A DNA stretch of 64,000 nucleotides from Gymnorhina tibicen. Lineage: Eukaryota > Chordata > Aves > Passeriformes > Artamidae. The first letter of the stretch is position 1. Each line of letters opens with the position of its first letter. The notes below the pieces were generated by a model that saw only the letters and a program-made list of their open reading frames with translations, did not search any database and was not told the origin of the DNA. Below are positions 1-13,200 of this stretch, one piece after another. The translations under genes were made by a program, and so were the position numbers. Where the stretch lies: contig VXAZ01000953.1 of assembly GCA_013399875.1 (NCBI GenBank), forward strand, positions 1,642,968 to 1,706,967, written 5' to 3'.

Positions 1-607
1 GGTGTCTTTGCATTTAGCCATGCAGAGTGTTAGAGAATGTATGCATGCATGTGTATGCACGTGAGAAAGAGAGCCTATACTGTGCATTAAACATTTAAGA
101 AAGTCATACCGTGTAACGCTCTTGCAATTTTGTTTACAAAGGAAACCACTGTCAGAGTTTTAGAAACATTTTTCCGAAATTCTGAATTTCCTAGAGCATC
201 TTATACTTTTTCACTCAAAGCAAATTTAGAAGTTCCTATTAAAGTGTTTGTTGAAGAGGCAAAGCTGTATCTAGGGAAATAGGAATGATAAAATTCTGCC
301 TGAAAAAAAGTCAGTTGGAATAAATGTTCATTTCATTGATGAACAGCACTTGGAGTGAACAGAAAAAAACAAAATTATCAGCACTTGCATTTTGCCCAAA
401 GCAAATTTTAATGTCACTTGTTGGATATTTCATGATAAATTCATTCAAAAGAGTGAGTTACCAAAAAACATCTTTCCTTCTAGGAAACATGAACATGTAG
501 TGGTGATTCAGAAGCTGGGAGTTGTGATATATACCTGCATTTTTAAACAGAATGCGCTATATCCTTTTTCACAAGTAATTTGTGAATCTAAACTTCCTGA
601 TAAAAGC

Positions 608-640
608 TTTTTTTTTGCTTTTTTTTTCCTTTTTTTTTTT
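608..640. repeat. Poly-T low-complexity tract
   Basis: Three T-runs separated by GC or CC, followed by AATACAG. It could pass for a polypyrimidine tract plus acceptor, but no coding frame worth supporting follows it. Confidence 0.8.
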
Positions 641-2978
641 AATACAGGCAGTAGTCATGTGAATGGTGTATTTATCTTTGTTGAGAAGAGGCAACATTTT
701 GGATATGCTAGAGAAAAAGTATGGCTGACACATATGATGGGGAATTAAGATGTGCTGATGAGAAAAAATGGACCTCTACTGTCTTCTCCTTCACTTGGAC
801 TTCTCTTGCATCTTGACAGCAATGCCTCTGCTTCCCTATATCTGAGTCATGGCCAGCTCTCAGCACCAGACACCCTCTGTCTGTACAGCTTTGCTGGGGG
901 CACATGGCCCCTTTGGATGTGCCCACGTTGTGCTCTACTTCCACGGATGTGGGCTGAGTCTGTGAGGCAGTGTGGCACTGGCACACACAAAGCAGACCCC
1001 ACTTTCTGTGGCCTGCAGTTTAGTCACGTTAGCTATTGTCACCTTACTCAGGAATAAAGTTGAAGTGCACCACTGATAAATGCTTAAAAAGGTTTAATCT
1101 GAGGTTGGCTTCATCATTTAGGCAATTGCTGTGGTTTTATACTGCATGCATACATGTAAGAGGAAGTCTCCCTGTCCTCTCCTGCTTACCATCCCCCAGG
1201 GGACTGGATACTCCAAACTACCTCACATAATAAGTAGGGGAGAGCTGAGAGCTCAGGACTTGCTTCTGCTAATCTGAATGCAGCATCTGCACGTAGGCTG
1301 GTGTTCTCCACAATTGTGATTCATGTGCCCACCACGTCCATGTGATGGCAACCTTAGACAAAGTTGTTGGACTGCCAGGACTGTCACCACACAGGTTTGT
1401 AGAGAAGCACTTGGCATCCTTCACATCTGCTTCTAGCAAGGGGGAAGAAAATCTGCCTTGAAGTGGGTAGAGACCTTTCAGTCCTGCAAAGACCTGTGCA
1501 AGAGGCAGGAAGAAGGTGGTAGGGGGCACAAAGGATATTCACGTTCGGTCAGCAATGGTTCTTGTCTGCCTGGGACGGAGTCCAAACCTTACTACTGGCA
1601 GCCTTTTGCTATCAACAGCCATAAATCCATGAACTCCTTGTTATTAACTGAGCTCCCTCCGTGTCATTCTGTAGGACCCTCACTGCGATTCAGCAACGGT
1701 TAACTTCTCTCCATAAGTTTTCCTTCTTGGTCTACAGCAATCTCACTTCTGCAAATTTGATGACAGGCTCAAGGCATGAAGAAGGGTGAGGCTGAATACT
1801 GAAGAGAAGGAAGCGAAGACAGAGCTCTTTCATCTGTTTCAGCACTAACCCAAATGGAAGCCATCCTGCAGCCGAACATTTGCGCCACTTTGTGCTATCA
1901 CATGATGAAACTTTCCCTATCTCTCATGCTCAAGTAAGATGATATGCAGACATCTACTCAAACAGCTACCCCTCTCTGTGCTCATTCCCCAAGAGAGCTA
2001 GGCTGTGTAATTCGGGACCATGCAGGTTTCAGTGGCTGTGGAATGTGGCTCTGCTATGCTTAGACAACACCTGCACATCTTGTCTTGGTGGCCGTGTGTC
2101 TCTGCACAGTACCACCCAAGACATCCTCCCCTTCGTACTGTCATACACTTTGCTGCTTCTCTTGTGTGCTCTCGTGTTTATGTGCACTGCCAGGTTTGCA
2201 ACCTGCCAGCACCTTCTTGTGATTCTTCTTACATTTTCTCCTTTTTTGCAAAGCCACAGCTCCTAGAGTCAGGTGGTTGCATGAAAGTGCTGGCTGTCAT
2301 TTAAAAAAGGATGCAGATTTGTAGCTTTTCTGGTTGTGGAAAAAGCTTGTAAATGTAGTGCTATAATGGATTAAAAGAAACAAAATGAAAAGACACACTC
2401 TTTCTTGTTTATTTGCTTGATTCTTATGTCAACTTAATGATTTTTTGGGGGGTGCACAGCTCGGGTTTTTATTTACCCAATATAGATTTTGGTACACCTT
2501 TGTATACACATGTACCTTCTCAGCTGTATATATAAAAATACACATGCATTTGGTGTAGATATACGTGTACACCCACACCTACCAACTGCACATATTCCCT
2601 TCTCACAGAAACCTTCTCTCCTACTCTGCCTTTCTTCCACACATTTCCCTTTCTGCAGCTTCTGTCCACCACCTTCCTCTGAGTTATGGAATCTCCACTA
2701 TTGCTTGTACCGAGTAACCTTCTCCCCCGCTCTCCCTCCCTCCTCTCTTTCACTCCAGGAAAGCTCTTTCTGATTCTCTTTTCACCGATGTCTGGCATTC
2801 GTACCTCTGTAGACAGAGAATGGCAAGAAGACAGTGACGTGAGCAGACAGAATAACCGGGGAATTAAAAGGAGTTGGTTGAATCTGTAATTAGAAGCCCA
2901 ATTTCCATTTCCTTCTCAGGCACTTTAGAATCCCTTTCAGGGGTTTCTTGACTGTCTCAAAATTGAATGTCATTGAGA

Positions 2979-3011
2979 TTTTTTTTTTTTCTTCTTTTTC
3001 TTCTTTTTTTT
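2979..3011. repeat. T-rich low-complexity tract
   Basis: Runs of T interrupted by single C residues, lying directly upstream of the RFX-like palindrome at 3027. Confidence 0.8.
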
Positions 3012-3026
3012 ATTTTGCATCCTCTT

Positions 3027-3040
3027 GTTTCCTTGGCAAC
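3027..3040. promoter_or_regulatory. RFX X-box-like imperfect palindrome
   Basis: The 14-mer GTTTCCTTGGCAAC is close to the RFX-family X-box consensus GTNRCC-N(0-3)-RGYAAC. The right half-site fits fully and the left half has one mismatch (T for R). A second, weaker palindrome centred on CCATGG lies about 65 bp downstream, near 3101-3113. The surrounding 3020-3290 also holds CpGs and looks unique rather than repetitive. Binding is inferred from the motif only. Confidence 0.4.
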
Positions 3041-5927
3041 AAGTTGGTGATGCAGGAGCTAGAAATGTGCTATGTCTCCGTGGAGATGTTGGCGTGGGTG
3101 TGCCATGGTGACATCCACGATGGACGCACAGCTCTGCCAATCCTACCCCACCACTTGCAATAAGCACTATGGGCCCAACATCAGAGGTGACGCTTTTATT
3201 TTTAGCTTCATAGGTGTTAATTTGCTCCCTTTTCATGACGATGGGTCCAGACGTCTCATTAGTTACATCAGCACAAATTGACTGACTCGAGGAGGGCTTT
3301 TAGGGCCAAGCCTTTAGGTTTGTATTCAGGAACTTCATAACTCAGAAGAAATTACACTCCTATCATGGACTGTACCCATTGCAATGATTTGAATCCTTCC
3401 CATTCTCTTGGGGAAGAAAGTTACCAGTCATTAATGAATAGGACTGTGAGTCAGAGCTCCCACGTTTCATTTTATTCTAGATGAAGATGTTTCGCTCTTT
3501 CATACCTCAAGGGCTGCTCATTTGGAATGCAAGGAAGCAGCTATCACTCTTGGCCTGGGACATGGGAGATTAAATTTCACTGAGATGTTTAGTTGGGAGG
3601 TTCCAGGGCAACTTACTCGTATACTTCTATGAGACAAAACTGTCTCATCTGAAGAGTCTGTTGCTCAGATGGCTTAGCCCTCATCTAGGTCTGCCCAAAT
3701 GACTCAGTGTAATGTTGTCACACCCTCTGGTCCAGCACGCTCGACATCTTTACAGTATGGTTTTTTACTGTGCATATAGCCTGTTCAGCCTTCTTATTCT
3801 GTCTTATTTTGTCTTCATCAATGTTCTGGCTGCAAGCCAAGACCCAAACTCTCCTTTGACATCACTCTTGATACATACAATAGTGGAGTAAGGGCTAGCC
3901 TCAATCCCATCAAATATCCAGAGGTCCTGCTGGTTTTTTCTGTTTCATTTTGTTTTCTAGGAGGCTTTATGACATCACACAGAAACTGTGATGTCAACAA
4001 GGAACCCTCTGGGTAGGCTTTTGAGAGGTTGCTATGGATCTTTGTACTGCCAAATGACTGTAACTTTATCCCAATGGGATTTGCAATAGGGCTCATCCAT
4101 GCAGCAGTAAAGCCAAGTATCGAATTCTTCTTGCCAGAAAGACCAATTAAAGGATTAAATGTGAAAAGCTAAAACCCATAACAACCATAGTGACAGGGCT
4201 TTCTTTTCCTTTTTAGACTGTAATCATCTTTGCAGCATATTGTTCTGGGGTCAGCATCCTCAGGGATACATTGGTGCAGCAAATGATGGAAAGAAGCTGG
4301 AGAGGAAAACCAAAGTGAACCCAGCCAAGGCAAGACAAGCTTCTCTTCCAACCATGCTGGCAGATTTCTTTTGCTTTCTTTCCTACACTTCTTAAATGTT
4401 TCGAGCACAGACTGAGTTTATTCAGCTTCCAAGACAAGTGCTTGTTCAAAAGGTGTTTTATTGTGTGGAGCCAGAGGAAACATGAGGAACAATCAGGCAC
4501 CAATGGCACATTAAGAAGATGTGTCATTGACACAGCATGTCAATGAGAAGTGAATCCAGATTCTGTTTTTAAGGACATTATGTTCCAAGAGAGGCACACA
4601 AATCTGACTAAAATGCCTTCCTCACTGGATCTGAATCTAGCATTTAGTCCCGACTGCCACTGAAATCCAGGTCAGATTTGTCTTTTTATTTGCACTTGTA
4701 TTAACAGATGAAAGGAGCTGACACATCTGTCTCACACCAGCATTGTATCTAATGTTGCCTAAAGGAGGTCTCCTGCCTCAAGGAACCAGCAGTCCATAGG
4801 TATGCTCTGATAAGATGCAGAACACCATAACAGAGACACTTGCACTAAGTTTGGTGGGGAAAAAGGCTGCATGTTTGGCTGCAGGTTTGCTGGGAATGGA
4901 AGTGATACAGCAGTGCCCCCAGCCTAAAACCTATTATGTGATGAACTACCTGGAATAAACGGTAAAGGAAGCGGGAGCTGTTGTTAGAGGGACTGTGTCT
5001 AAATCACGTGACTAAAACTAAACAGAGAGAAAGACAAGCTCAAAAACTTAAGCAGAACTGTTCTATGGGACTTTGTTTTTTCTTTACGCTCTTTTTTTTT
5101 CCTAAATGCACTAGCAGGAAGTATCTGCAATCTGCAGAAAATTTTAATTAAAACACTGCAGTATTTATGTTTCCAGCCCAATAACTGTTACTGATTTTTC
5201 AGGAAGAATCAAGTTTTTCCCCAAAGGAAAAACCCTCTTCTTCCTCCCCATCTCCCATCTCTGGAGCTGTGGGAATGAACTCTACACTTACCAGGAACAC
5301 TGCAAAGAAGATCCTGCCAGCTCAGGTTCTTCTCCGTTTTGAGCAGCTGCAGGGAAATCTCAGAGGGGTTTTACCCATACCTAACAGCACTAGATTCCCC
5401 ATGTCTTTTGAAAAGAGGGTATAACACGAAATAAAGTTCAGTCCCGATTCTTCCAGCACCTTTTTGTGCTGTGTCCTTCTTGCACTTGTTAGCAACCCTT
5501 AGTGCTAGGCACTGTGCACACAGAATACATGAGAGACCTCACCCTATCTCTTGTCCCCCAGAGATTAGACAAGTATGCACCAAGTATGAGATTGCTTTTG
5601 ATTTCTCTTCTCTTCCCCTTCTTCCCCTGACTGAGATTCAGCAACTTCTGCAATATGGCAAGTTCCTGTCAGCTGTCAGGGCACTAAAATAAAGCTTTAT
5701 CTTGTCTCCACAGCCCTGAATGACAGGGCTGGCAATAGGTGCGCTTCAGCCAGGCAGCCACTCCTGCCATATGCTCTTCCAACCTCACTGCATGCTAACG
5801 CAGCAATCTGTAGCCTGGCAGATTTGCTGTTTTTCCTTGCAAGACCTAGGAGGCAACCCTGGTTCCTATCTCCTCCTATTGCAGTATCTTATTATGCTGG
5901 ATTGCAACCCAATTTTTTTACCATCTT

Positions 5928-5979
5928 CCTCCAGCATTGGGTGAGAGTCAGAGTCAGACTACCAGTCCAATGCTGGAGG
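5928..5979. repeat. Perfect 13-bp inverted repeat (hairpin)
   Basis: The arm CCTCCAGCATTGG (5928-5940) is matched exactly by its reverse complement at 5967-5979. The 26-base spacer contains a further short complementarity (AGTC with GACT, and GGT with ACC), so most of the roughly 52-nt segment can fold into one stem with a small terminal loop. It is either a small palindromic repeat remnant or a short precursor-like hairpin. No coding context surrounds it. Confidence 0.7.
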
Positions 5980-8354
5980 ATGAAAAACCTGCTAATTCTT
6001 TTAAACTAGAATTGACTGAAAAAATGGCCTTGGGGCACACATCCTAAATTGAGTTGAAACCATGCACCATGAAGTTGGAGGGGAAAAAAACCAACCTATC
6101 TTCCTTTAGGGAGAAAGGACATTAGGCATTCACACTTCAAGCATGCCAACTAATCCTCCTTATTCCACAAGGCTAATTTCAAAATAGCATTTATATGGCA
6201 TGGTTTGCTGGGGAGGGCACTGATGAATCAGTTAGCTGCCCTTTATAAGAAGCACAACTGTTTCCTAGACTGCTCTTTTCTACTGCCTTGTCTGCCAGTC
6301 ATCTCTGCGCCACATGCTCCTTATTGAAAGGGCACCTGTTGAATAACCATGAAGCAAGGTTACAGAGCAGGGGCAATAAAAAAGGTGAAGCACAAATACA
6401 TAGTACAGTTCAAACCACTGTATTTCTATGGTCTTGCTGTAGGGACATGGGGATTCTGCTGAATGACTGTGCTGATGCTTGAATGAGGAATGATAAGCCT
6501 GTAATTTACTTGCATGGCTGTGCGACTGCTTCCTGCTGAGTAGGAAAGCCTAGAAGGGTGTTTTCAGCCCTAACAGCGCTGCAGCTCAGAGCAGTTCTTT
6601 GCTACCACAGGCATCACACACATCAATGTCTGAATGAGCCCTACACCACAGCATTCGGTTAAGTATTGCTGCCCAGTAACAGCTGGGAAGTCCAGAAATT
6701 GCAGGAGGAATATGTTTGCAGACAGCTGCTGTGGGAGTAGCTTCTGATGGGTCTGAAATGCTATTCATCGTTTTGGAAACTCATCCGTGGAGCAACTGAT
6801 ATTAAAAGTGTACTACATTAGCAAAGAAACCTACCCAACATGCTGGTGATTCTGCTGACTCAGAATGTCGGTCTGTCCCTGTCATGAGGAAACTTCAACT
6901 CACTATCTCATCCCACCCATGTCTGACAACGAGGCAGCAGTCACAAAGATAGCTCACCCTTCAAGAGTTTCATAAATACAATCTCTGGGTAGATGGCAGA
7001 GAAATATTCAAATTAGTGAAGGAGAGGCAGGGAAACGCAAGTGTTACTCAGTCTCTTTGGCAGCTTGAGAATGACCATCTTTGGGTAGATCAAACATCCA
7101 TCTAGTTCACTCTCTTTATTCCGGAGCCAAAACTAGGGACAGAGAGAAGCAATAAAGAAACAGCAAAGATGCTTCTCCCAGACACTCTTCCTGCCTCTAA
7201 GAGTTTTCAGCTCTGATACTTTCTGAGGTAGGGAGTGTCTGACTAATCAGCAGACGCTTAATACTGAAAGAGCCGTGGCAAGTTCTGTTTCTTCCCTTAT
7301 GGATAGGCCAAAAGAAATTATTCAGGGTTGCAGGAGTCAAATGAGGGACCCATGCAGGTTCAAGGAGGTGCTTGTGTCAGGGAGAGTTGATGAAAAGTAT
7401 AGTAGAGGGGAAATTTTAAGAACATGGGGTAGATATGGGCATACTGTGTACCACAGGGTCACAGAATTTCTAAGAGCTTTTCCACATATGACTTCAAAAG
7501 AATCAGATTTGAGACATTTCAAAAAGTGTCTTCATCAGATGCAGTAATGTTAATTACCTTAACCGTGGATTTGTTTGGCAGTGACTAATAACAAAGATGA
7601 ACTATGATGTATTTCAAAGGGACTTGAATAAAGATCAGTGAGGATTTTGTTTTCTCCTTTAGGAATGTGGTAATTGAGAAACTGAAGTAAATTGATCAAG
7701 GTCCCAAAGTATGTTAGGAGCAGTAAATACATAGCTGCTGTGAAAAACAGATATGGAAGTATTTGAAATTGTAAAAGAAAGGAGTGAGTGTTTTCTAAAC
7801 ATTGCAGTGTATGTAAATAGCTTTTAAGTAATATGAACTCTGGGCTAAGCCTTAGAAAAATAGATAGTGCTGTTGCCAGGGCGTAAGTGTGCATACATTG
7901 AGAAAAGGTTGTTGTTGCTCAGCTTTAAACATGTTCCTGTTAAAGAACTGTTTCCTGAAGTCTATGAAAATGTCCATTTGTTTCAGGAGATAATGTTGAT
8001 TTACTTTAAGCTTTACTTAAGAGCAACTGAACACCAGGACCAGAAGAAAGCAGCAGAGTCTATTAGGCCCTTGAGTGGGATGACCGAGGAGGAAACAAAG
8101 TATGCTTAAAGTCAATGATAGTGTAAGTGAATTGGATTCATTAGGATGTTTTAAAGAAATTTGAAAAACTGAAAGCAAGTGGTTCTGCATCCAAATTTGA
8201 AATCCACTTGTAAACTAATGTTTATCATAGCATCTTTTGGACAGTCTGAGGAGATCTAACTTTGATCTTTCTGTGGATTTACCTCCTAGGAAGAAGGAAG
8301 AAGGATTTTAGAAAGACAGGATCCACAGCAGATCCAAACATTTCCAGTGAATCA

Positions 8355-8432
8355 AAACAGACAAACAAACACACAAAACCAAACCAAAGCAAGTAAAAAG
8401 CCCACAACAAAACAAAGCAAACAAAACCCCCA
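8355..8432. repeat. A/C-rich simple repeat (CAAA-like)
   Basis: Degenerate run of CAAA, CAAAC and ACAC units on the + strand, with no T until the flanks apart from one GTAAAA interruption. Low-complexity DNA with no coding meaning. Confidence 0.75.
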
Positions 8433-9672
8433 TGGGTTTATGATTGGAATGCTTACATAGACTTTACAGAAATGCATGATTGCATTGGATATAATGAAAG
8501 AATTTAAAATCTTCAGAAACGTTAATGACTTTTGCTTTTGGGGGTTGAAAAGCAGAGTGTGACTACCAAATAGAATTTCTGTCCACTTAATAGCATTTCA
8601 GGAGAGGGTAGAAAGACTTACCATCTCTTATGTCTTTTAATAATGTCTTTGTAGAAACTGTGGTTAAATTCTCACTATTAGGTGAAATGGCATGTCCAGC
8701 ACAAATAACTTTGATATGTAGATTACCTCACTGCTACAAGAAAGACAGAAATTACTGTACAAGAGAATGTTGGAGGAAGTGACAGTAAAATAAGATTTAA
8801 GATCAGTTTTAAGTCAATGAAGATAAAATAAATGCTTCCTAAATTTGTTGTGCGTAGAGGAATAGGGCTTTAACGCTAAACATGACATAATTTTTCGAAG
8901 TACAAAACCATCCTTTAATTTTCCTGGAATGTGACACCTGTGTGCTTACACAGAAAGCACCTGTTGATGTCCTGGGAAAAACGAGACAAATTTTGTGTCA
9001 GTGAGGTTGGACTGTGTGTGAAGAAGATCTAATAGGAGCCTGCAGGAGTTTGACAAGATGGTAAAAAGGGAGATCCAGCAAAGTCCCCTTTTCAGTGGGC
9101 ACAGTATGATCAAAATTAAGTCAGACAGAGTAGCTCAGCATCCTTTGGGAGACCATTTCGACTTCTTGGATGACTAAACATACAAAGGAGGCAGTCTTTG
9201 CCGAAGATCTAAGAATTAATAACCTTCACTGGGTTCCAAGCAACAATACTAAATGAGCTCTGTGTTTCAGCAGCTTCCCTCTCACTGTTGAGCTCAGTTT
9301 TAGCCTATTAGTTCCCAGGGGTTGCAAGAAGTGCTGGAAGACCTTGAGGGCATCACCGTACCTCGAGCCACGGCTTGGTAACTACTGAGCTTAATGCAAG
9401 AATCAAAATGGCCATGATGCCATTTCAACATTTAACATTTTAACATTCCTTGTTAATGGCTGACAGCTAAGCAGGGAAGGGCCTGGCCTGTGTCATGTGC
9501 AACATGGAGGTTATCTGACACTGTTGGATTGTTACGTTTTTGTGTTTTGTGTTGCCTGAGGACTCAGTGTTTTGTTTTCCCTGTTTCATTTTTCTTTTAA
9601 GCTTTTAGCCTTAAGAAGGAAATTAATGACATAAAAAGTTTTAGACAGAACTCAGTACTGTTCTTGAACAGA

Positions 9673-10241
9673 TTCATAGAATGATTTGGATTGGAAGGGA
9701 TCTTAAAGATCATCTAGTTTCAAATTCCTGACATGGACAGAGACATCTACTAGACCAAGTTGCTACAAGCCCCATCCAGCCTGGCCTTGAATGCTTCCAC
9801 CAGTTCTTTACCCAATGCCTTCCAGTGCCTCACCACCCACATAGAAAAGAATTTCTTCCTAGTACCCAATGCAAACCTATTCAGTTTAAAGCCACTCCCC
9901 CTTGTCCTGTCACTACATGCCCTCCTTAAAAGTTCCTCCCCATCTTTCTTGCAGGCTCCCTTCAGGTACTGGAAGGCCACAGTTAGGTCACCCTCACGCT
10001 TTCTCTTCTCCAGGCTGAACAATGCCAACTCTCTCATCCTGCCTTGAAGGAGAGGCGTTCCATCCCTCCAACCATGTTGGTGACCCTCTCTGGACTCGTT
10101 CCAACAGGTCAATGTCCCTCCAGTGCTGAGGACCCCAGAGCTGAGTGCAGCACTCCAGGTGGAGTCTCATGAGAGCAGAGTAAAGGGGCAGAATCCCCTC
10201 TGTCGCCCTGCTGGCCATGCTGTTTTGGATGCAGCCCAGGC
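9673..10241 (-). mobile_element. CR1 LINE, 5'-truncated 3' end
   Basis: The block starts with the characteristic CR1 3' terminus read in reverse (CATAGAATGATTTGG, then a TTGGAAGGGATCTTAAAGAT stretch). It continues through the well-known bird CR1 segment, including CAGGCTGAACAATGCCAACT and the GCAGAATCCCCTCTGTCGCC region. The element therefore lies on the minus strand with its 3' end at about 9673 and is truncated on its 5' side near 10241. Substitutions throughout suggest a moderately old copy. The minus-strand reading frame of about 120 codons inside it is a remnant of the element's coding region and not a host gene. CR1 is the dominant non-LTR retrotransposon of birds. Subfamily not assigned. 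Confidence 0.93.
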
Positions 10242-13200
10242 AATGCCAGTGTTATTTTTGAACTGTGACTAACTTTGAGAAAGCTGGACATATATAATTT
10301 GCTTTTCTAACTTTATAAAGACCTAACACAGATCCCTGACTTGAAAAGAACTCTAAAATGAGAAAGCTCAGAATTACACTTCCTGAAGCAGATAAAATTG
10401 TATTCTCTTGTAGGTATTCTTAACAATAGAACCTTTCAATATATGATGATATGATACAGATAAGATTGTCAAACTCTCCATCATTTACTGTGGAACATTG
10501 TTCATATTTGAGCTTAGCTTTCATAACAAACAGAGAATGAACTTTTTTTTCCGCCTCTCTAGCTGAATAAATTAGAGCAACAAGGAAGTATTACCCTTCA
10601 AATTTTATAGCGTACGATATTAAAATAAATTTTAACTTGACCCCACTGAGATGAACACACACGAGAAGACCATCAAGGTCAGCACGCTTTTCTTCTCTGA
10701 TGTAGGCAGTAAACGAATGCCTTTTTCCACCTTTCTCCCTCGAGCTGAAGGAGACCTTTCCACCTCCACCGAGCCCTGCATCTGCTGTGTCATTACCAGA
10801 GCAGGCATAAAGGTCTCTGTGTGCTTGACTGTGGGTCCTCGTCACCTCCCTTGCTGTTTCCTGCTGCCTTCTGCAGGCTAAGAAACCCTCTCTAGCCTCT
10901 ACTTGTGTCAGGCTGTGCCTCAGCCACTGGACAGAGGGGACTGACAGCTATGGGTGGCAACTACACCACGGACAAGCTGAGTGAATTGTGCATGCAGGTG
11001 GTAGTGCAAAGAAAGGGGTGCAGCAGGTGGGAAGAAAGACTGGCTTCTCTAGCATGTCACAGTGCCAGGTGTGCATGGGATATGGCACTGCGTTGTGTGA
11101 AACAGTTCTGTCAGCTAGTGAGTGGGACTGCTTTGAGAAATTAGGCTGCCCCTCTCCAGAAAGTTTCTCCTTGCCACCAGAATTGCTTGGGGAAGGAGCT
11201 AATCCCTCAGATTTACACAGAAAATTCACCATTATGCTTGGAGCAACTCCTAAACCTCCAGAAAATCACAGTCTGGAAACATAGCTCTGTATCCTGTAGA
11301 GCTGAGCTAAAATAGGGCCTTTTGCTGTCATGCAGTTTCCATGCACGGGGCAGCAGATTTGGATTCTCGCCTGCACAGACCTGGACTCTTAATAAAATTC
11401 CATCTGTGTTTCCTGCCCTCTGGGGTGAATTCCTTTGGCTAACAGTGAGGTCTTGGAAAAGAAATAATAATTACTGCACCAGGGCACTCTTAAGAAGGTT
11501 GGGTATGGTGTGGATCTGGTAATGTAGAACTCTTTTAATGTATGCACACAAAACACAGCTCTGATGCTGCTGGATGATAGTCAATAGGAATTTTAGCTAT
11601 GAATTTCCATTCTCCACTATTGATGATTTTAGGGATGAAATGGAGCACTTTTTAGCATGTAGGAGTGTTTCAGTCCCAACCTGAAATTCATATAGGTTTG
11701 ATACTGAATTGCATCAAAATCACTATGGGTCTATCTCCCACTTGTAACAACATTCTAATTAAAGGGAACTGTAATGAAATTTTAGCTGTGGTGAGACTGA
11801 ACTACCACCCATTCCCTGTCCAAGCCCTGTGCTCTCCATTCTGGACTGGGAATCTCTTCCACTTTAATTAGATGCAGTAAGTTTTGTGTTGAGGATCCTA
11901 CTGCAAGGGAGCAATCCTCTGCAAATACCATGTCTGCCTGGCAGACTGAGGGATATGGACTTTCCTCTCAGTGGGTATCTTGTGGCTAAAATAAATGAAG
12001 TCAAGGCAAGGAGAGAGTCTTTTTAGAACCTTAAAGGCAAGTGGATGTTTACAGTTTTCCTGCTCATTTAATTCTTGGTAGATCCTTATTGTTCTAACTC
12101 TCCCATGTGCAGCTGTGGGTAAGTGAAAGGGTCCTGTCAGCTCACTCCACCACTTCTCCAATACAAATACTTCCTACATCTTTTAACAGTCTGTGTTTTG
12201 TATTTTTAAACACTCTGTGTCTGTTGCTGCTGTGATCCTGATCAATGTGTGGCCTGGTCACTGTGTGCCTGTGAGTGAAGCATGACCATGGTTAGAAATT
12301 TTGAATGCCCTTTCCTGAAAGGCTGAAGGCTAAGGCAGATTTGGCCTGTTGGATGTTCTTCATCTCTGGAAACTTTGCTCCACAGCTGACACTGGGGTGC
12401 CAGTTAAAGGCATAGGAAGGTCTTCTCCAGCTTTTTTCCTTCTCATTCAATTCCTGTCAGGGTCCCGGGTACCCTATGTACTTTCCCTCATGCAGGCTGC
12501 TTCAGCTCAAGTCACATCTTTTGCTGGAAAGAAGAAAGAGTCTGCTCAGCTGAGGGAACAGCACAGAATGAGGATGAACCTGTCTGTGCCCACTTTCCCT
12601 CCTAGTGCTGAAGCATCCAGGTTATTGTCCCCACCCTGGCATCAATGAGGAGCATTGTGGGCACGTGCAGAGCAGGACCCAGTGGTCCAAAGAAGGTGAG
12701 GAAATTGTGCCTCACACCATAATACTGTCATGTCATCATACTGGTATCACTGGGCAGCTCCCATATTCAGCCCTGCAGTGTCAGGGGATTGGCAATATAT
12801 CACCAGAGGAAGCCAGGAGGGGAGTAAAACAGAACTGAGGGGGGACCCTTCTTCTCCAGTCGTGTGTGCAGTCAGCGTGTAGGACTCACACCTCAGTTTG
12901 TCTCCATCTCAGCCCCATCACACCCCGCAGCACGGAACAGCACAGACAGCCCCACGTGGCACTGTGAGGTGGTGAGCCTGGATGCTGGCAGCAACTTGTC
13001 ATGCCACTGCAGGACTTCGAGTAAAGGGTGGAGCCAGCCTGAGAAGCAGTGTAAATTGGCCCATGCTGAGCTTCTGGGTGACACAGCTTCTCGTTCAGAG
13101 CTTGCTTTTCTGAGCCTGTGCTACAGCAGGAGGGACTATGTACAACAGCACATATCGAAGGGTCTCTGGAGAAGGAGAAAGGGGCTTCCTGGGTCATCCT

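Larger units (their letters stand above)
1..9672. other. Non-coding 5' flank of GAP43, first part
   Basis: I see no exon-like reading frame here. The open frames are short, lack recognisable domains and overlap on both strands. The sequence is moderately AT-rich and mostly unique, broken by poly-T blocks (608-640 and 2979-3011) and an A/C-rich simple stretch (8355-8432). A block at 3020-3290 carries an RFX-like palindrome and several CpGs and may be regulatory. A perfect inverted repeat lies at 5928-5979. If GAP43 exon 1 lies near 18.2 kb this is intergenic DNA. If exon 1 is outside the window it would be intron 1. Confidence 0.6.

Noticed and set aside
9750..10218. Overlapping minus- and plus-strand reading frames of 74-120 codons
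   Set aside because: All lie within the CR1 element and are its remnants or shadows.
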